Part shown: one piece after another, positions 51,863-61,220 of the stretch
How positions within the stretch are numbered: position 1 is the first letter of the stretch
Layout: each line of letters opens with the position of its first letter
Assembly: GCA_013821265.1 (NCBI GenBank)
Contig: JACDHD010000006.1
Coordinates: forward strand, 1-64,000
Source of the DNA: Parachlamydiaceae bacterium
Lineage (GTDB): Bacteria; Chlamydiota; Chlamydiia; Chlamydiales; Parachlamydiaceae
DNA: 64,000 nucleotides
Direction: 5' to 3'
Notes under the pieces: generated by a model
Database searches by the model: none
Told to the model about the DNA's origin: nothing
Seen by the model: only the letters and a program-made list of their open reading frames with translations
Made by a program: the position numbers and the translations under genes

Positions 51863-52993
51863 TTAAACACGGTCTTCGAGGATGCTAGAGCGGTAGTTTT
51901 GCATCAGCTGAATCATGAAATAGAGATTATGTGCTGTGGCAAGGCTCATGCAGGTCATTTCTTTGGCTTTAAACAGATGGTGCAGATACGCCAGCGTAAA
52001 TCGTTTACACGTAGGACATTCACATTTAGCTTCTATAGGCGTATATTTATTGGAGTTTTCAGCCTTTGTGATATTTAGGTCTCCCTTTGCTGTAAACAGG
52101 ATTCCATGCCTTGCAGCACGTGTAGGGTAGGAACTATCAAACGTATCGATTCCTAAAGGAATGCTGCGATCAATTGATTCTAAATCACCAATGCCCAAAA
52201 GATGATTAGGCTTCTCTTCGGGTAGCTGCGGCATTAAGTAAGAGAGCATTGTGTGCATCTCATCTTTATTCTTTCCTAGGCTTCCACCGATGGCAAATCC
52301 GTCAAAAGGCAATTTCGTTAAAAAGTCACAACTTGTTTTGCGCAAGTTGGGATCGATGCCTCCATGAATAACGGCATACATCGCTTGTTTTTGTGGGTTT
52401 TTCAAATGTGCTTCTAACGAACGCTGCTCCCAACGGTGTGTGCGGGCTAAGGAAGTGGTTAACGCTTCAGGAGAAATGTGGTAAGGTGGCAATTCGTCAA
52501 AAGGAATGATGATGTCTGCTCCGAGATCTTTCTGCGCTTGAATAGAGCTTTCTGGAGTCAATAATACCTTCGCACCATCGCGGTAAGAGCGAAATAGAAC
52601 ACCATCCTCGGTGATTTTAAGGACGGAGCCCCCCTGCTTTTTTGTGCCGCGACTTTTGAGTTCGTCTGCAACCGATCCGTAGGCAAGGCTGAAGACTTGA
52701 AAGCCTCCAGAATCGGTAATGATCGGCATTTTGCGATTGATGAACTCGTGGAGTCCCCCAGCATCCCTAACAACCTTTGTGCCTGGCTGTAGGATTAAAT
52801 GATAGGTGTTGCAAAACATTAGCTGCAAGCCAATCTCGTGTAGCATTGTGTTATCTAGAGCCTTGACTGTTCCGTTAGTGCCGACAGCAACAAAATTGGG
52901 AGTGTCGATGATCCCATGTGGTGTGTGGATGCGTCCTACGCGGGCTCTTGACTTTTTTGAGCGATGAAGAAGTTCGAACTGAAAGTGTGTCAT
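51863..52993 (-). CDS. tgt: tRNA-guanine (queuine) transglycosylase
   Basis: Tgt exchanges guanine-34 for a queuosine precursor in GUN-anticodon tRNAs. The protein starts FQFELLHRSKKSRARVGRIH and has the catalytic Asp in IITDSGGFQVFSL, the nucleophile Asp in GIDTFDSSYPTRAARHG, and zinc ligands CECPTCKRF plus a later His in YLHHLFKAKEM. Length 376 aa is normal. Its start overlaps the end of the transporter gene upstream by 4 bases, so both are in one operon. Confidence 0.96.
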   Translation of the reverse strand: MTHFQFELLHRSKKSRARVGRIHTPHGIIDTPNFVAVGTNGTVKALDNTMLHEIGLQLMFCNTYHLILQPGTKVVRDAGGLHEFINRKMPIITDSGGFQVFSLAYGSVADELKSRGTKKQGGSVLKITEDGVLFRSYRDGAKVLLTPESSIQAQKDLGADIIIPFDELPPYHISPEALTTSLARTHRWEQRSLEAHLKNPQKQAMYAVIHGGIDPNLRKTSCDFLTKLPFDGFAIGGSLGKNKDEMHTMLSYLMPQLPEEKPNHLLGIGDLESIDRSIPLGIDTFDSSYPTRAARHGILFTAKGDLNITKAENSNKYTPIEAKCECPTCKRFTLAYLHHLFKAKEMTCMSLATAHNLYFMIQLMQNYRSSILEDRV

Positions 52994-53637
52994 GTTTTGG
53001 CCAGCTTGACAATAGGAGTGAAACAGGAAATGACGATGAGCTTTATGGCAAAGCTAACGACAATGATGTCAAAGACAGATGCAACAAGTCCATACAGCCC
53101 TAAAAAGCTAAACAAAATCGTATCAAGCAGTTGTGAAACTGCTAGTGACAAGGCAACACGCAAGGCAAAATTGACATGAGGAAATATCCGTTTCAATAGT
53201 GCAAAGAAGCGAATATCAAATTGCTGCACAAAAAGAAAGACGGAAATGGAAGCGATGAGCAAGCGCGGTGCCGGAGCTAATAGCGTCATAAAGGCATTCT
53301 GAGAGGAGTCGTGAATACTAGGCTGATACAGAAGATGCAGTTGAGAGACTACAGTAAAAAAGAGCATGAAGAAAAAGCAAACCCACGTCGCTTTGCGCAC
53401 ATCGGCAGGTTGGAAATATTCTTGCAGTAGATTGAGTCCTAGCAAGCTTCCAATTGCAAAGGCGTCGCTTGCGGTGACATGAAATCCAAACAGAGTAATT
53501 TGTTTTAGGACAAAAAGATTTGCGATCAAAGCTTGGACGGTAACCCAAGTGATCAACGCAGCTTGTCCAAGGCGCAAGGCGGCGAGGGCAAATCCGACAA
53601 TTAAAAAGATCTGAATAAAAAACAAAAACTCATTCAT
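52990..53637 (-). CDS. yhhQ: Queuosine precursor transporter (YhhQ/DUF165)
   Basis: YhhQ proteins import queuosine precursors such as preQ1 or queuine. Six or so hydrophobic helices are visible (FFIQIFLIVGFALAALRLG, VTVQALIANLFVLKQITLFG, CFFFMLFFTVVSQLH). The family core reads KQITLFGFHVTASDAFAIGS and LLGLNLLQEYF. The C-terminal third has FALRVALSLAVSQLLDTILF. The ATG at 53637 is preferred to a TTG at 53658. Coupling with tgt and the absence of queuosine synthesis genes here suggest salvage from the host. Confidence 0.9.
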   Translation of the reverse strand: MNEFLFFIQIFLIVGFALAALRLGQAALITWVTVQALIANLFVLKQITLFGFHVTASDAFAIGSLLGLNLLQEYFQPADVRKATWVCFFFMLFFTVVSQLHLLYQPSIHDSSQNAFMTLLAPAPRLLIASISVFLFVQQFDIRFFALLKRIFPHVNFALRVALSLAVSQLLDTILFSFLGLYGLVASVFDIIVVSFAIKLIVISCFTPIVKLAKT

Positions 53638-53692
53638 GGTGCAGAAAGTATAGAGCAAGAGGGATTTTAAGCGAAGTGTGTTGTTCTCGTTT

Positions 53693-53835
53693 TTTCCGTG
53701 CCCGTTCCCGTGAGCGTGAGCGTGCCCGACTTGCTAAAAAACAACGATAAAATGTGTTCTTTCTAATCATTCCTTTTCCCTCATTTCAATATTTAGGAAT
53801 CGGGCACGGGCACGCTCACGGGCACGGGCACGGAA
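53693..53835. repeat. Repeat D hairpin, copy 3
   Basis: TTTTTTCCGTGCCCGTTCCC pairs with GGGCACGGGCACGGAAG around 53815-53835; GAGCGTGCCCGAC and TCGGGCACGGGCACGCTC form the inner stem. The right arm provides the AAGGGGAGAG ribosome-binding site of the efflux gene next to it. Confidence 0.85.
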
Positions 53836-53850
53836 GGGGAGAGCAAGGAC

Positions 53851-55416
53851 TTGCACAAGAAAAAAAATCTCTATATGGTCCCACTCATGAACTACTACTA
53901 TATCATTCCACTTTTAATGTGTGTGTGCCTTGTAGGCTGTCGTGTGGGCCCACAGTATCATCCACCCTGCGTTGAAGCCCCTCAACAGTGGAAAAATGAC
54001 AATACCGCAGAGGCGATTCAGCACCCCCTACCGCCGATTAGCTTTTGGTGGGAAGTGTTTCAGGACGATGTACTGAATGATTTGGAAGTGCAAGCGATCA
54101 TGGCAAATCCAGATCTATTTATCGCCATGGCACGCGTTGAAGAGGCGTGGGCTGTCGCGGGCATTCGTCGAGCCGATCTATTTCCTAAGCTCAACTTAAA
54201 TCCAAGCTACAGCAGCACAGGCATTTTATATAAGGCATTCATTCCCCCCGGTCTGCCTTTTGGAAACCAAGTTCCTGATACCTTTCGCATTCATCAAATG
54301 CAGTATAACCTGCCCCTAAATATGATTTATGAAGTGGATTTGTGGGGTAAATACCGCAGTCAGTATGAATCAGCATTTGACAATGCTCAGGCACAGGAAG
54401 AGGCGTACCAAACAGTATTATTAACTCTGACAAGTAATCTAGCGAGCAGTTATTACCATGTGCGCTTTTTAGATGCCGTCACACAACTTTTGCTAGATAC
54501 CATTCACGCACGACGCAACGCCTACAACATCTTGAAGACGCGATATGATAAAGGATTAATTAATTTTGGCGATGTCGCCAATGCTGCGTTGGAACTCACT
54601 AATACAGAATCTGAATACTACGAAGTGATGCGGCAACGCGGACTACAAGAAAACATCATTGCAACGTTGATCGGAGTACCTGCTTCCGATTTTGAGATTT
54701 GTTATGCGCCATTTTTGGAAATACCTCCTGCAATTCCAGCAGGAATTCCCTCCAGAGTCCTACAGAGACGTCCCGATATTGCACAGGCGGAGCGCGAAAT
54801 GGCCTCTGAACATGCTCAGGTGAACGTTGCCCATGCCTCGTTTTATCCCGATCTTGAATTGACAGGGACACTGGGTTTTTCGAGTCCTGTACTAAAGGAT
54901 TTCTTAACATGGAAAAGTCGTCTGTGGTCAATTGGTGCGAACGTTGCCCAGACTGTATTTGATGCAGGGCGCAAAACGTCTGATCTGGAGGCTGCGTGGG
55001 CACGTTTTGATCAAGCGAGTGGCACCTATCAAAAGCAAGTGTTGGTGGCATTTCAAGAAGTGGAAGATGCCTTAAACGATTTGGAGTTTAAAGCAAAGCA
55101 ATCGGAAAGCCTCAAGGCATCGGTGTCGTCGGCAACGCAGGCCACACAGATCGCTTCGAATCGCTATAAGCAGGGACTCGTCAGCTACATTGACGTGGTA
55201 TATAATGAACGCTCACAAATAGATGTGCAGCGCAATTATGTCGGAGTCCTCCGCGAGCGCTATCAAGCAACCATACGCTTAATCAAAGCCCTAGGAGGCT
55301 GCTGGGACCAAGGGGACTCTGTCCCCTTGGAACCCCTGCCAAAGGGTATGAACCCTCTGGACTCCCATTATGGGAAGGTTCTTAAGAACAGCATTTCATA
55401 TGCCCCAACGATATGA
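53851..55416 (+). CDS. Outer-membrane efflux lipoprotein (NodT/OprM family)
   Basis: A TolC-like outer-membrane channel for an RND or similar efflux pump. A lipobox LVGC lies near residue 33 after a KKK-containing start and hydrophobic core (YYYIIPLLMCVC). PPISFWWEVFQDDVLNDLEV is typical of OEP domain 1, and RVLQRRPDIAQAEREMASEH with VAHASFYPDLELTG marks domain 2. The TTG at 53851 has AAGGGGAGAG ahead and supplies the basic signal-peptide start; ATGs at 53875 and 53887 are alternatives. The last 40 or so residues come from repeat E and are probably not part of the ancestral protein. No pump partner is in view. Confidence 0.87.
   Translation: MHKKKNLYMVPLMNYYYIIPLLMCVCLVGCRVGPQYHPPCVEAPQQWKNDNTAEAIQHPLPPISFWWEVFQDDVLNDLEVQAIMANPDLFIAMARVEEAWAVAGIRRADLFPKLNLNPSYSSTGILYKAFIPPGLPFGNQVPDTFRIHQMQYNLPLNMIYEVDLWGKYRSQYESAFDNAQAQEEAYQTVLLTLTSNLASSYYHVRFLDAVTQLLLDTIHARRNAYNILKTRYDKGLINFGDVANAALELTNTESEYYEVMRQRGLQENIIATLIGVPASDFEICYAPFLEIPPAIPAGIPSRVLQRRPDIAQAEREMASEHAQVNVAHASFYPDLELTGTLGFSSPVLKDFLTWKSRLWSIGANVAQTVFDAGRKTSDLEAAWARFDQASGTYQKQVLVAFQEVEDALNDLEFKAKQSESLKASVSSATQATQIASNRYKQGLVSYIDVVYNERSQIDVQRNYVGVLRERYQATIRLIKALGGCWDQGDSVPLEPLPKGMNPLDSHYGKVLKNSISYAPTI
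55303..55385. repeat. Repeat E overlapping the efflux gene 3' end
   Basis: GGGACCAAGGGGACTCTGTC, CCTGCCAAAGGGTATGAACC and CTCTGGACTCCCATTATGGG match, in inverse orientation, 57527-57600. Here they are translated as DSVPLEPLPKG-NPLDSHY. The repeat after ybaB (31603-31700) gives LPKGLRPLDSHY in one frame. Confidence 0.85.
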
Positions 55417-55437
55417 GCCCTTTAGGATGACTCCAAA

Positions 55438-56943
55438 TTAGGAATTGTAATCCGCGTCTGCTTCATGTACCTTTCCAAAGGCACTAGCAATATCTTGAAG
55501 AGCTTGTTCCACTAAACCGAGCAGATCGCGATAAATGACAGATCTTTTTTGAGGAGATTGGTATAACGCCTTAAATTTCATGTCTTTGATCGATTGTTCT
55601 ATAAATTTAGCAAAAAAGACACAGGCACTATGAGGGCAGAGTTCGTCCAATTCTTCTAGAAGCTCTCTACAATGCTCAAGAGAATCCCATTCTTTTCTCA
55701 TTTCGCAAAACTGTTCTAAGTGAAACATCTGTTCAATTGCGTTTTTGTTAGTTGGAATTGCGCTTATCAGAAACATAGCCAATACGAATTGCTCTTGTCC
55801 TATAAGGTAGGCAGCTTCTCTTAAAATTTCCGCTTCGCTAAGTTCAGCTTTAATCGTTTTAGCAACTATTTCGCGACATACGTTCTGAAGCTCGGGTTTA
55901 CATTGTTCTATTAGAATCAATGCTTGACCTATTTTTTTCTCTTTGGTCAAAGAAAGGGCCACTTCCTGATTCCATTTTGTAGGAGTATAACGTTCTATAG
56001 AAGAATTGGGTAATTTGATGAGTATTAACGGACTTGCAATCTCTGCAATGGCGTCACCTAAATCATTTCGAGCTTTCGATAATGCATGTTGCGATGGTGG
56101 TTGCAAAAACATTCCTGACATCGTCTTTTTTAAGGGGCCTTGGGTCAGCTTAGCAATAGATACCAGGGGATTTTGAAGCATAGGATCGAAGTGTTCACGC
56201 ATATCCAGCAAGTTGCGCCACTTGTGTAAAAATTCTTCCACTTCCTTCGGTTCAAAAGGCGATTCAAGTGCTACTAACTCCTTGTGCATCAGACAGCACT
56301 CTTGGAACATCTTGAAGTGATTTGTTTCTTCCTTTTGTGCAGCAAGTGCTTCAAACTTTTTTCTTTGACGCTCAAAGTAGTTTGTCATTTGAGTCAGAAC
56401 GGTTTTGCGTTTTTCAGGTAAGGAAAATCTGTTAACAGCTTGAATCATTAGCAGCAAAACCTCTTCTAGAGGAATTTTTGCTTGAGCTATAAGGCTCTCT
56501 TCATCAGAACGACCCGATTGAAGTTTTTGTCTTTTTACTGCTAAGGCCTCACTAAGAGAGGATTCACTAGTTTTTCGCTTGCGTGAGGAGGCACCTTCTG
56601 TGGCCTGACGTTTGGTTTCTTCCTGTTGGTATTGCATTGCTGCTTTCTGTTTACGCATTTCTCGTTTAAAAAGCTTGATTTTTGCCTTTGCCCCTTTGGG
56701 GCTTAAATGAATTGCGATAGGTTCTATAAGTGGTTTTGCATGAGGGTCAATAGAGAGGCCATCTGGAAATTGAGAACCCTCAACATCTTTAAGCGCAGCG
56801 AAATCTGGTTCAAAAAGTTGTGCAGCTCGTGCGCCACCGGTAGAGGAAAAAGCGCTGCGTACTACGGAAGGTATGGAAGCGGGGGCTGCAACTGGAGTCT
56901 GATGCTGTGGAATAACGAAGCTAAATGATGTTGGAGTAGTCAT
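55438..56943 (-). CDS. Hypothetical protein (501 aa)
   Basis: The family is not recognised. The first 80 residues are low-complexity, rich in Ser, Pro and Ala (VIPQHQTPVAAPASIPSVVR), followed by a basic stretch with a possible nuclear-localisation-like KRKTSE...VKRQK (residues 115-140). The rest is alpha-helical with pair-like repeats (LIEQCKPELQNVCREIVAKT, AMFLISAIPTNKNAIEQMFH, SLEHCRELLEELDELCPHSA), in the style of helical-repeat scaffolds. No signal peptide is seen. An effector role is a guess from the disordered, basic N-terminus. Confidence 0.8.
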   Translation of the reverse strand: MTTPTSFSFVIPQHQTPVAAPASIPSVVRSAFSSTGGARAAQLFEPDFAALKDVEGSQFPDGLSIDPHAKPLIEPIAIHLSPKGAKAKIKLFKREMRKQKAAMQYQQEETKRQATEGASSRKRKTSESSLSEALAVKRQKLQSGRSDEESLIAQAKIPLEEVLLLMIQAVNRFSLPEKRKTVLTQMTNYFERQRKKFEALAAQKEETNHFKMFQECCLMHKELVALESPFEPKEVEEFLHKWRNLLDMREHFDPMLQNPLVSIAKLTQGPLKKTMSGMFLQPPSQHALSKARNDLGDAIAEIASPLILIKLPNSSIERYTPTKWNQEVALSLTKEKKIGQALILIEQCKPELQNVCREIVAKTIKAELSEAEILREAAYLIGQEQFVLAMFLISAIPTNKNAIEQMFHLEQFCEMRKEWDSLEHCRELLEELDELCPHSACVFFAKFIEQSIKDMKFKALYQSPQKRSVIYRDLLGLVEQALQDIASAFGKVHEADADYNS

Positions 56944-57259
56944 ATATAAAAACCTTAAATTATTTATTAAAAAAAAGAATATTATGACAAGAATAATGCA
57001 TTAAGTCAATTAATGAAATTATTCTTGTGTTGTAAGCTTTTCCATTTCGGCAAGTGCGTAATTTGTTAGTGAAGCAGATCGCGATAAATCGAAGATGACG
57101 AATGCATAAATTAATCTGTAAGATATAACTAAATATGCAATTTAATATTGTTTTGTTTAATAAGTTTACGGTTGCATAAGTGCTAACTCCTTGCTCGAGT
57201 TCCCCCCTTTTTTTGGAGTCCTAAGCGGTTAAGGGCCTTTAACATCGTAACTAGGCGTT

Positions 57260-57335
57260 CCGGTCTGGTAAAAAGTCGTTAATATTTATTTTGTAAATCA
57301 ATATAAAAACCAGGCCGGGACGGCCTGGCTACCTT
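57260..57335. repeat. Repeat F, copy 3
   Basis: CCGGTCTGGTAAAAAGTCGT...TTTGTAAATCAATATAAAAA is followed by the palindrome CCAGGCCGGGACGGCCTGG and CTACCTTC. This is the uninterrupted form of the sequence split at 3487-3604. The 630-base gap 56944-57572 holds only AT-rich DNA, this unit and repeat E. Confidence 0.85.
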
Positions 57336-57526
57336 CTTTTTTTTCGTCAGTGCGGTCAGAGTTCAAAAATGCATAGTTCTGTTGTCTATTCGAATCGAGG
57401 AATTTTCAAGGTAGCCAGACCGTTCCGGTATGGGGAAATGGTTAATTCATGCTTGGAACTCAAAAAAAAGAAGGGGTTTAAGTTTTTCTTGGAATGGAGG
57501 TGTATGAAAGGCTGTTCTTCAGAACT

Positions 57527-57600
57527 TTACTATAATGGGAGTCCAGAGGGTTCCTACCCTTTGGCAGGGGTTCTAAGGGGACAGAGTCCCCTTAGCTTCG
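57527..57600. repeat. Repeat E overlapping the DsbH-like gene 3' end
   Basis: TATAATGGGAGTCCAGAGGG, CCTTTGGCAGGGGTTC and GGGGACAGAGTCCCC are the inverse of 55303-55385. The final codons of the thioredoxin gene (KGTLSP) fall inside it. Confidence 0.85.
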
Positions 57601-58583
57601 ATGCCTTGAATTGCTGTTGCAATTTCTGGCTGAGCTGCGGGTGGGGCTGCTTGGTAGGAGGATTGCGCATATCTTAAAGCTTGCGCGAGCTGATCGTTTT
57701 CAAAGTAAACCTGTGCGACGAGCATCTGTAGGCGCCATAGATTGTCGCGATCTTTGTCGCCAAATTTTTGAATGTAGTCAACAAGAGCTGCGACAGCCTT
57801 GTCTGGACTTGATTGTTGCGATTCTTGGCAAGCAGCATCAAAATCGATCACAGCTAATTGGTAGTGCGTTAATTTAAGGTTTTGAGGATCGCTGGCTAAC
57901 AGTTGCTGACGGAGCGCTTGAGCTGTATCCTCATGTCCCAGACCCTTTTCTGAGAGGGTGCGATACCGTTCTAGCAAGAAAAAATGCTTTTGATCAGAAT
58001 CTAATCCAACAGAGGCGATGTAGTGGGCGTCTTGATCGCGACTTAGGGCTGTGGCTTGGTTGTAAAGGGATCTAAGGTCGCAGCCGGCTAGCGGCTGCTT
58101 TTCGAGGGTTTCGAGTTTTTGTTCGTACGCGGTGTGATCATCTACAGTTTTTAGTAGGTACAGCCCATACTGTTTGCCACCACCTGGGCGGTAACCAGTT
58201 GTGCCGATCTTCTGCTGCTTAGAGTCTAAAATGACGATTGTAGGATATCCAGTCACATCAAACTGTCTCTGTAGACGCTTATTTTGTGCAGTGATTTCGG
58301 GAGATTGTTTGCTATTGAGAGGGAAGTCCAGTTTTACAAAGATAAACTTATCGCCTGCAGTTTCGGCGAATTCATTAGTTCCCAAAGATTCATTTTCCAA
58401 CTTGATGCACCAGCCGCACCAGTCCGAACCTGTAAAGAACAGGACGATGGGTTTTGATAGGGAGCGCGATTGCTTAACCGCTTCGTCGTAATTGGTGAGC
58501 CAGTTAATTTGGCTAGCTTGCACCTGTGACATATTGAGAAGGCTTGTTAAAAAGACAAAACAAGCAACGAGAGAATTCCTCAT
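57573..58583 (-). CDS. Periplasmic thioredoxin-like protein (DsbH-like)
   Basis: A signal peptide (NSLVACFVFLTSLLNMSQVQA) precedes a thioredoxin domain with KPIVLFFTGSDWCGWCIKLE; the CGWC active site and the following cis-Pro strand GYPTIVILDSK are intact. This matches the DsbH group of Chlamydiae, proposed to keep outer-envelope cysteine-rich proteins reduced during the cycle. The second half is helical and TPR-like (DKAVAALVDYIQKFG, VYFENDQLAQALRYAQSSYQ). The ATG at 58583 has AAGGA 6 bases ahead; a TTG 6 bases further out is less likely. The last few residues come from repeat E. Confidence 0.85.
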   Translation of the reverse strand: MRNSLVACFVFLTSLLNMSQVQASQINWLTNYDEAVKQSRSLSKPIVLFFTGSDWCGWCIKLENESLGTNEFAETAGDKFIFVKLDFPLNSKQSPEITAQNKRLQRQFDVTGYPTIVILDSKQQKIGTTGYRPGGGKQYGLYLLKTVDDHTAYEQKLETLEKQPLAGCDLRSLYNQATALSRDQDAHYIASVGLDSDQKHFFLLERYRTLSEKGLGHEDTAQALRQQLLASDPQNLKLTHYQLAVIDFDAACQESQQSSPDKAVAALVDYIQKFGDKDRDNLWRLQMLVAQVYFENDQLAQALRYAQSSYQAAPPAAQPEIATAIQGIEAKGTLSP

Positions 58584-58681
58584 GAACAATCCTTGTTAAA
58601 GAGTTTAGGCGTGTTTTTGGGTTATCATAAATGCACCCATTATGGCATCCTAATCCAATCATACTCAAATGAGATCGAATC

Positions 58682-59140
58682 ATGCAATTATTTCCGGCTA
58701 CTGTGGTGTGGCGTCACCGCAAGGAAAATTTAAAAAAATGCAGTTTGCGTGGATTGGAGTCGCGATCAGACTTTCAATTTTTCACCTACCCAGGTGTTTT
58801 GCCTGATTTAAACGGTTACATCGTTCTCGATTTGGAAGCGCCTCCTTTAAGTGAGGCAGATGGAGATAAGGGGTTACTGATTGTAGATGCCACATGGCGT
58901 TATGCAAAAACGATGATGGAAAGTGTGACTCTTGTGCCGGGATTGATCCGTCGGAGCATTCCTGATCAGTACCGCACCGCTTATCCTAGAAGACAGGAGG
59001 ACTGTCCTGCTCCAGAAAGGGGCTTAGCGTCGTTGGAAGCGATTTATGTTGCCTATCATCTTTTGGGACGCGACACAACGGGGTTATTGGAAGGGTACTA
59101 TTGGAAGGATTTATTTTTTGAAAGGAATAAGGATCTTTAA
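58682..59140 (+). CDS. DTW/Tsr3-type aminocarboxypropyltransferase-like protein
   Basis: The 152-aa protein has VDATWRYAKTM, a DxTW motif, followed by IRRSIPDQYRTAYPRRQ and RGLASLEAIYVAYHLLG. These features place it in the TDD superfamily (Tsr3, DTWD1/2, bacterial TapT), enzymes that transfer an aminocarboxypropyl group from SAM to RNA uridines. It is shorter than most members. Nearby rpsA suggests a translation-linked role, but the target RNA is unknown. Confidence 0.7.
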   Translation: MQLFPATVVWRHRKENLKKCSLRGLESRSDFQFFTYPGVLPDLNGYIVLDLEAPPLSEADGDKGLLIVDATWRYAKTMMESVTLVPGLIRRSIPDQYRTAYPRRQEDCPAPERGLASLEAIYVAYHLLGRDTTGLLEGYYWKDLFFERNKDL

Positions 59141-59382
59141 CAAACCCATTGCCTTTTTTGTTCATCCTCTGTTAGCATTACCGCTTCAGCTATTAGAATT
59201 CAACTGATTGTCTCCTAAAATAGCTTTTTCTTGGGTCGTTCCGGCCTTTGAGAATTGTTGTATTAGGCCTTGCGTTGATTCTGAGGATTTTGAACAACCG
59301 TTTAAAATTTAGCTGTAGATGGAAGCGAGCCGTTCACAGGGGGCGGTGTTGCGAGAAAAAACTTATTGGAGAAACCTTTTAC

Positions 59383-61137
59383 ATGTCTACAAAACCACAA
59401 TACACTTGGGATGATAGCAAAATCGTCGATGACGTTATCTTTCAAGCTAAAGACGCAGAACTTTTTAAAAACCTTTTACAGAAAAAAGAGACCTCAGTTG
59501 TAGAGGAGCACGCATCATCCGCAATTCCCGGTTCGATTCTAAAAGGACGAATTGTTGAAATTACGAAAGACCACGTTGTTGTGGATGTTGGCTTGAAGTC
59601 TGAAGGGCTAGTACCTATTGCTGAATTTTCTGATCCAGCCGATATCGTTTTAGATTCTATTGTGGAAGTGCTTTTAGATCAGCCAGAAGATGACCACGGC
59701 CAGATCGTGCTCTCACGTGAAAAAGCTGAGCGCATGCGTCAGTGGGAACACATCATGGAGAATTGCGAAGAGGGATCGATCGTTAAGGGTCGTGTTCTAC
59801 GCAAGGTGAAGGGTGGATTGATGGTAGACATTGGAATGGAAGCGTTCCTACCAGGATCTCAAATCGACAATAAGCGCATTAAGAACTTGGATGAATACCT
59901 CGACAAAACATACGAATTCAAAATTCTTAAAATCAATGCAGAACGCAAAAACGTCGTGGTATCACGCCGTGAATTGCTAGAAGCTGAGCGCATGTCGAAG
60001 AAAGCAGAATTGCTAGAAAATATGCAAACAAATGATGTCCGTGAAGGGATTGTCAAAAACATCACCGATTTCGGAGTCTTCCTTGATCTAGATGGCATCG
60101 ATGGTCTTCTCCATATCACAGACATGACATGGAAGCGTATTAAACATCCTTCTGAGATGGTCCATTTGGGTCAGAAATTAGAAGTGATGATTTTGAGCGT
60201 TGATCGTGACAAAGGACGCGTTGCGTTGGGTCTTAAACAGAAAGAGGCAAATCCTTGGGATAAAATCGAAGAGAAATATCCTCCTGGAACACGCGTGCAC
60301 GGCCGTATTGTTAACCTCTTGCCTTACGGAGCCTTTATTGAGCTCGAGCCAGGCATTGAAGGACTCATTCACGTTTCCGAAATGTCATGGGTAAAAAACA
60401 TTACAGATCCTAGCGAAGTTGTGAAGAAAGGCGACGTTGTTGATGCTGTTGTTCTCTCTGTTCAAAAAGATGAAGGAAAGATCTCTTTGGGCATTAAGCA
60501 AGCAGAACACAATCCATGGGACGAAGTTGAGAAGAAGTATCCAGTTGGTACAAGCGTACGCGTTGAGATTCGCAGCTTGACAAACTACGGAGCTTTTGTT
60601 GAGCTCGAACCTGGTGTCGAAGGATTGATTCACATTTCAGATCTTAGCTGGATTAAGAAAGTTTCTCATCCATCAGAAATCCTCCGCAAGGGCGATATGG
60701 TAGAAGCGATCATCTTGTCAGTAGACAAGGAAAGCAAAAAGATCACACTAGGTGTGAAGCAGTTGGGACAAAATCCTTGGGAAAGCATCGAGAAGACGAT
60801 TCCAGTTGGAACAGTCGTAACAGGCAAAGTGACAAAAATCACAGCGTTTGGAGCTTTTGTTGAACTGGCAAATGGTATCGAAGGCTTAATCCACGTCACA
60901 GAACTTTCCGATAAGTCTTTTGGAAAAGTTGAAGATGTCGTGGCGAAAGGCGATGATGTCACAGCGAAAGTCATTAAGTTAGATCCAGAGCACAAGAAAA
61001 TTGCGCTGTCGATTAAGGAATACTTGGTTGATACAAACCAGTATAGCCATGATGACATCGTGGTGACAGGATCTAAAGGAAAGAAAAAAGAAAAAGCCGG
61101 TAAAAAATCTTCTGATGAAGAAGAGATTGAAGGCTAA
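59383..61137 (+). CDS. rpsA: 30S ribosomal protein S1
   Basis: S1 helps mRNA bind to the small subunit. The 584-aa protein contains six S1 domains, the last four very alike, each with a [20 protein letters not shown]-like strand set and an ISLGIKQ---NPW linker. The C-terminus is Lys-rich. The ATG at 59383 has TGGAGA 9 bases ahead; the open frame extends upstream to 59248 but that part is not S1-like. It heads the conserved chlamydial rpsA-nusA-infB order. Confidence 0.95.
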   Translation: MSTKPQYTWDDSKIVDDVIFQAKDAELFKNLLQKKETSVVEEHASSAIPGSILKGRIVEITKDHVVVDVGLKSEGLVPIAEFSDPADIVLDSIVEVLLDQPEDDHGQIVLSREKAERMRQWEHIMENCEEGSIVKGRVLRKVKGGLMVDIGMEAFLPGSQIDNKRIKNLDEYLDKTYEFKILKINAERKNVVVSRRELLEAERMSKKAELLENMQTNDVREGIVKNITDFGVFLDLDGIDGLLHITDMTWKRIKHPSEMVHLGQKLEVMILSVDRDKGRVALGLKQKEANPWDKIEEKYPPGTRVHGRIVNLLPYGAFIELEPGIEGLIHVSEMSWVKNITDPSEVVKKGDVVDAVVLSVQKDEGKISLGIKQAEHNPWDEVEKKYPVGTSVRVEIRSLTNYGAFVELEPGVEGLIHISDLSWIKKVSHPSEILRKGDMVEAIILSVDKESKKITLGVKQLGQNPWESIEKTIPVGTVVTGKVTKITAFGAFVELANGIEGLIHVTELSDKSFGKVEDVVAKGDDVTAKVIKLDPEHKKIALSIKEYLVDTNQYSHDDIVVTGSKGKKKEKAGKKSSDEEEIEG

Positions 61138-61148
61138 TCTCATAAATA

Positions 61149-61171
61149 CCCCTAGACCATGTGTCTAGGGG
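61149..61171 (+). terminator. Hairpin between rpsA and nusA
   Basis: CCCCTAGAC and GTCTAGGGG form a perfect 9-bp stem around CATGT. It is followed by AAAATTGAG, not a T-run, so it may be an attenuator or processing site rather than a full terminator. Confidence 0.5.
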
Positions 61172-61220
61172 AAAATTGAGCTATATATAATTTTCATCAT
61201 GCACATAGAGGCTTAAAGCA

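Noticed and set aside
59248-59382. N-terminal extension of ribosomal protein S1
   Set aside because: The extension is basic and not S1-like, whereas the ATG at 59383 has a good ribosome-binding site and the family start.
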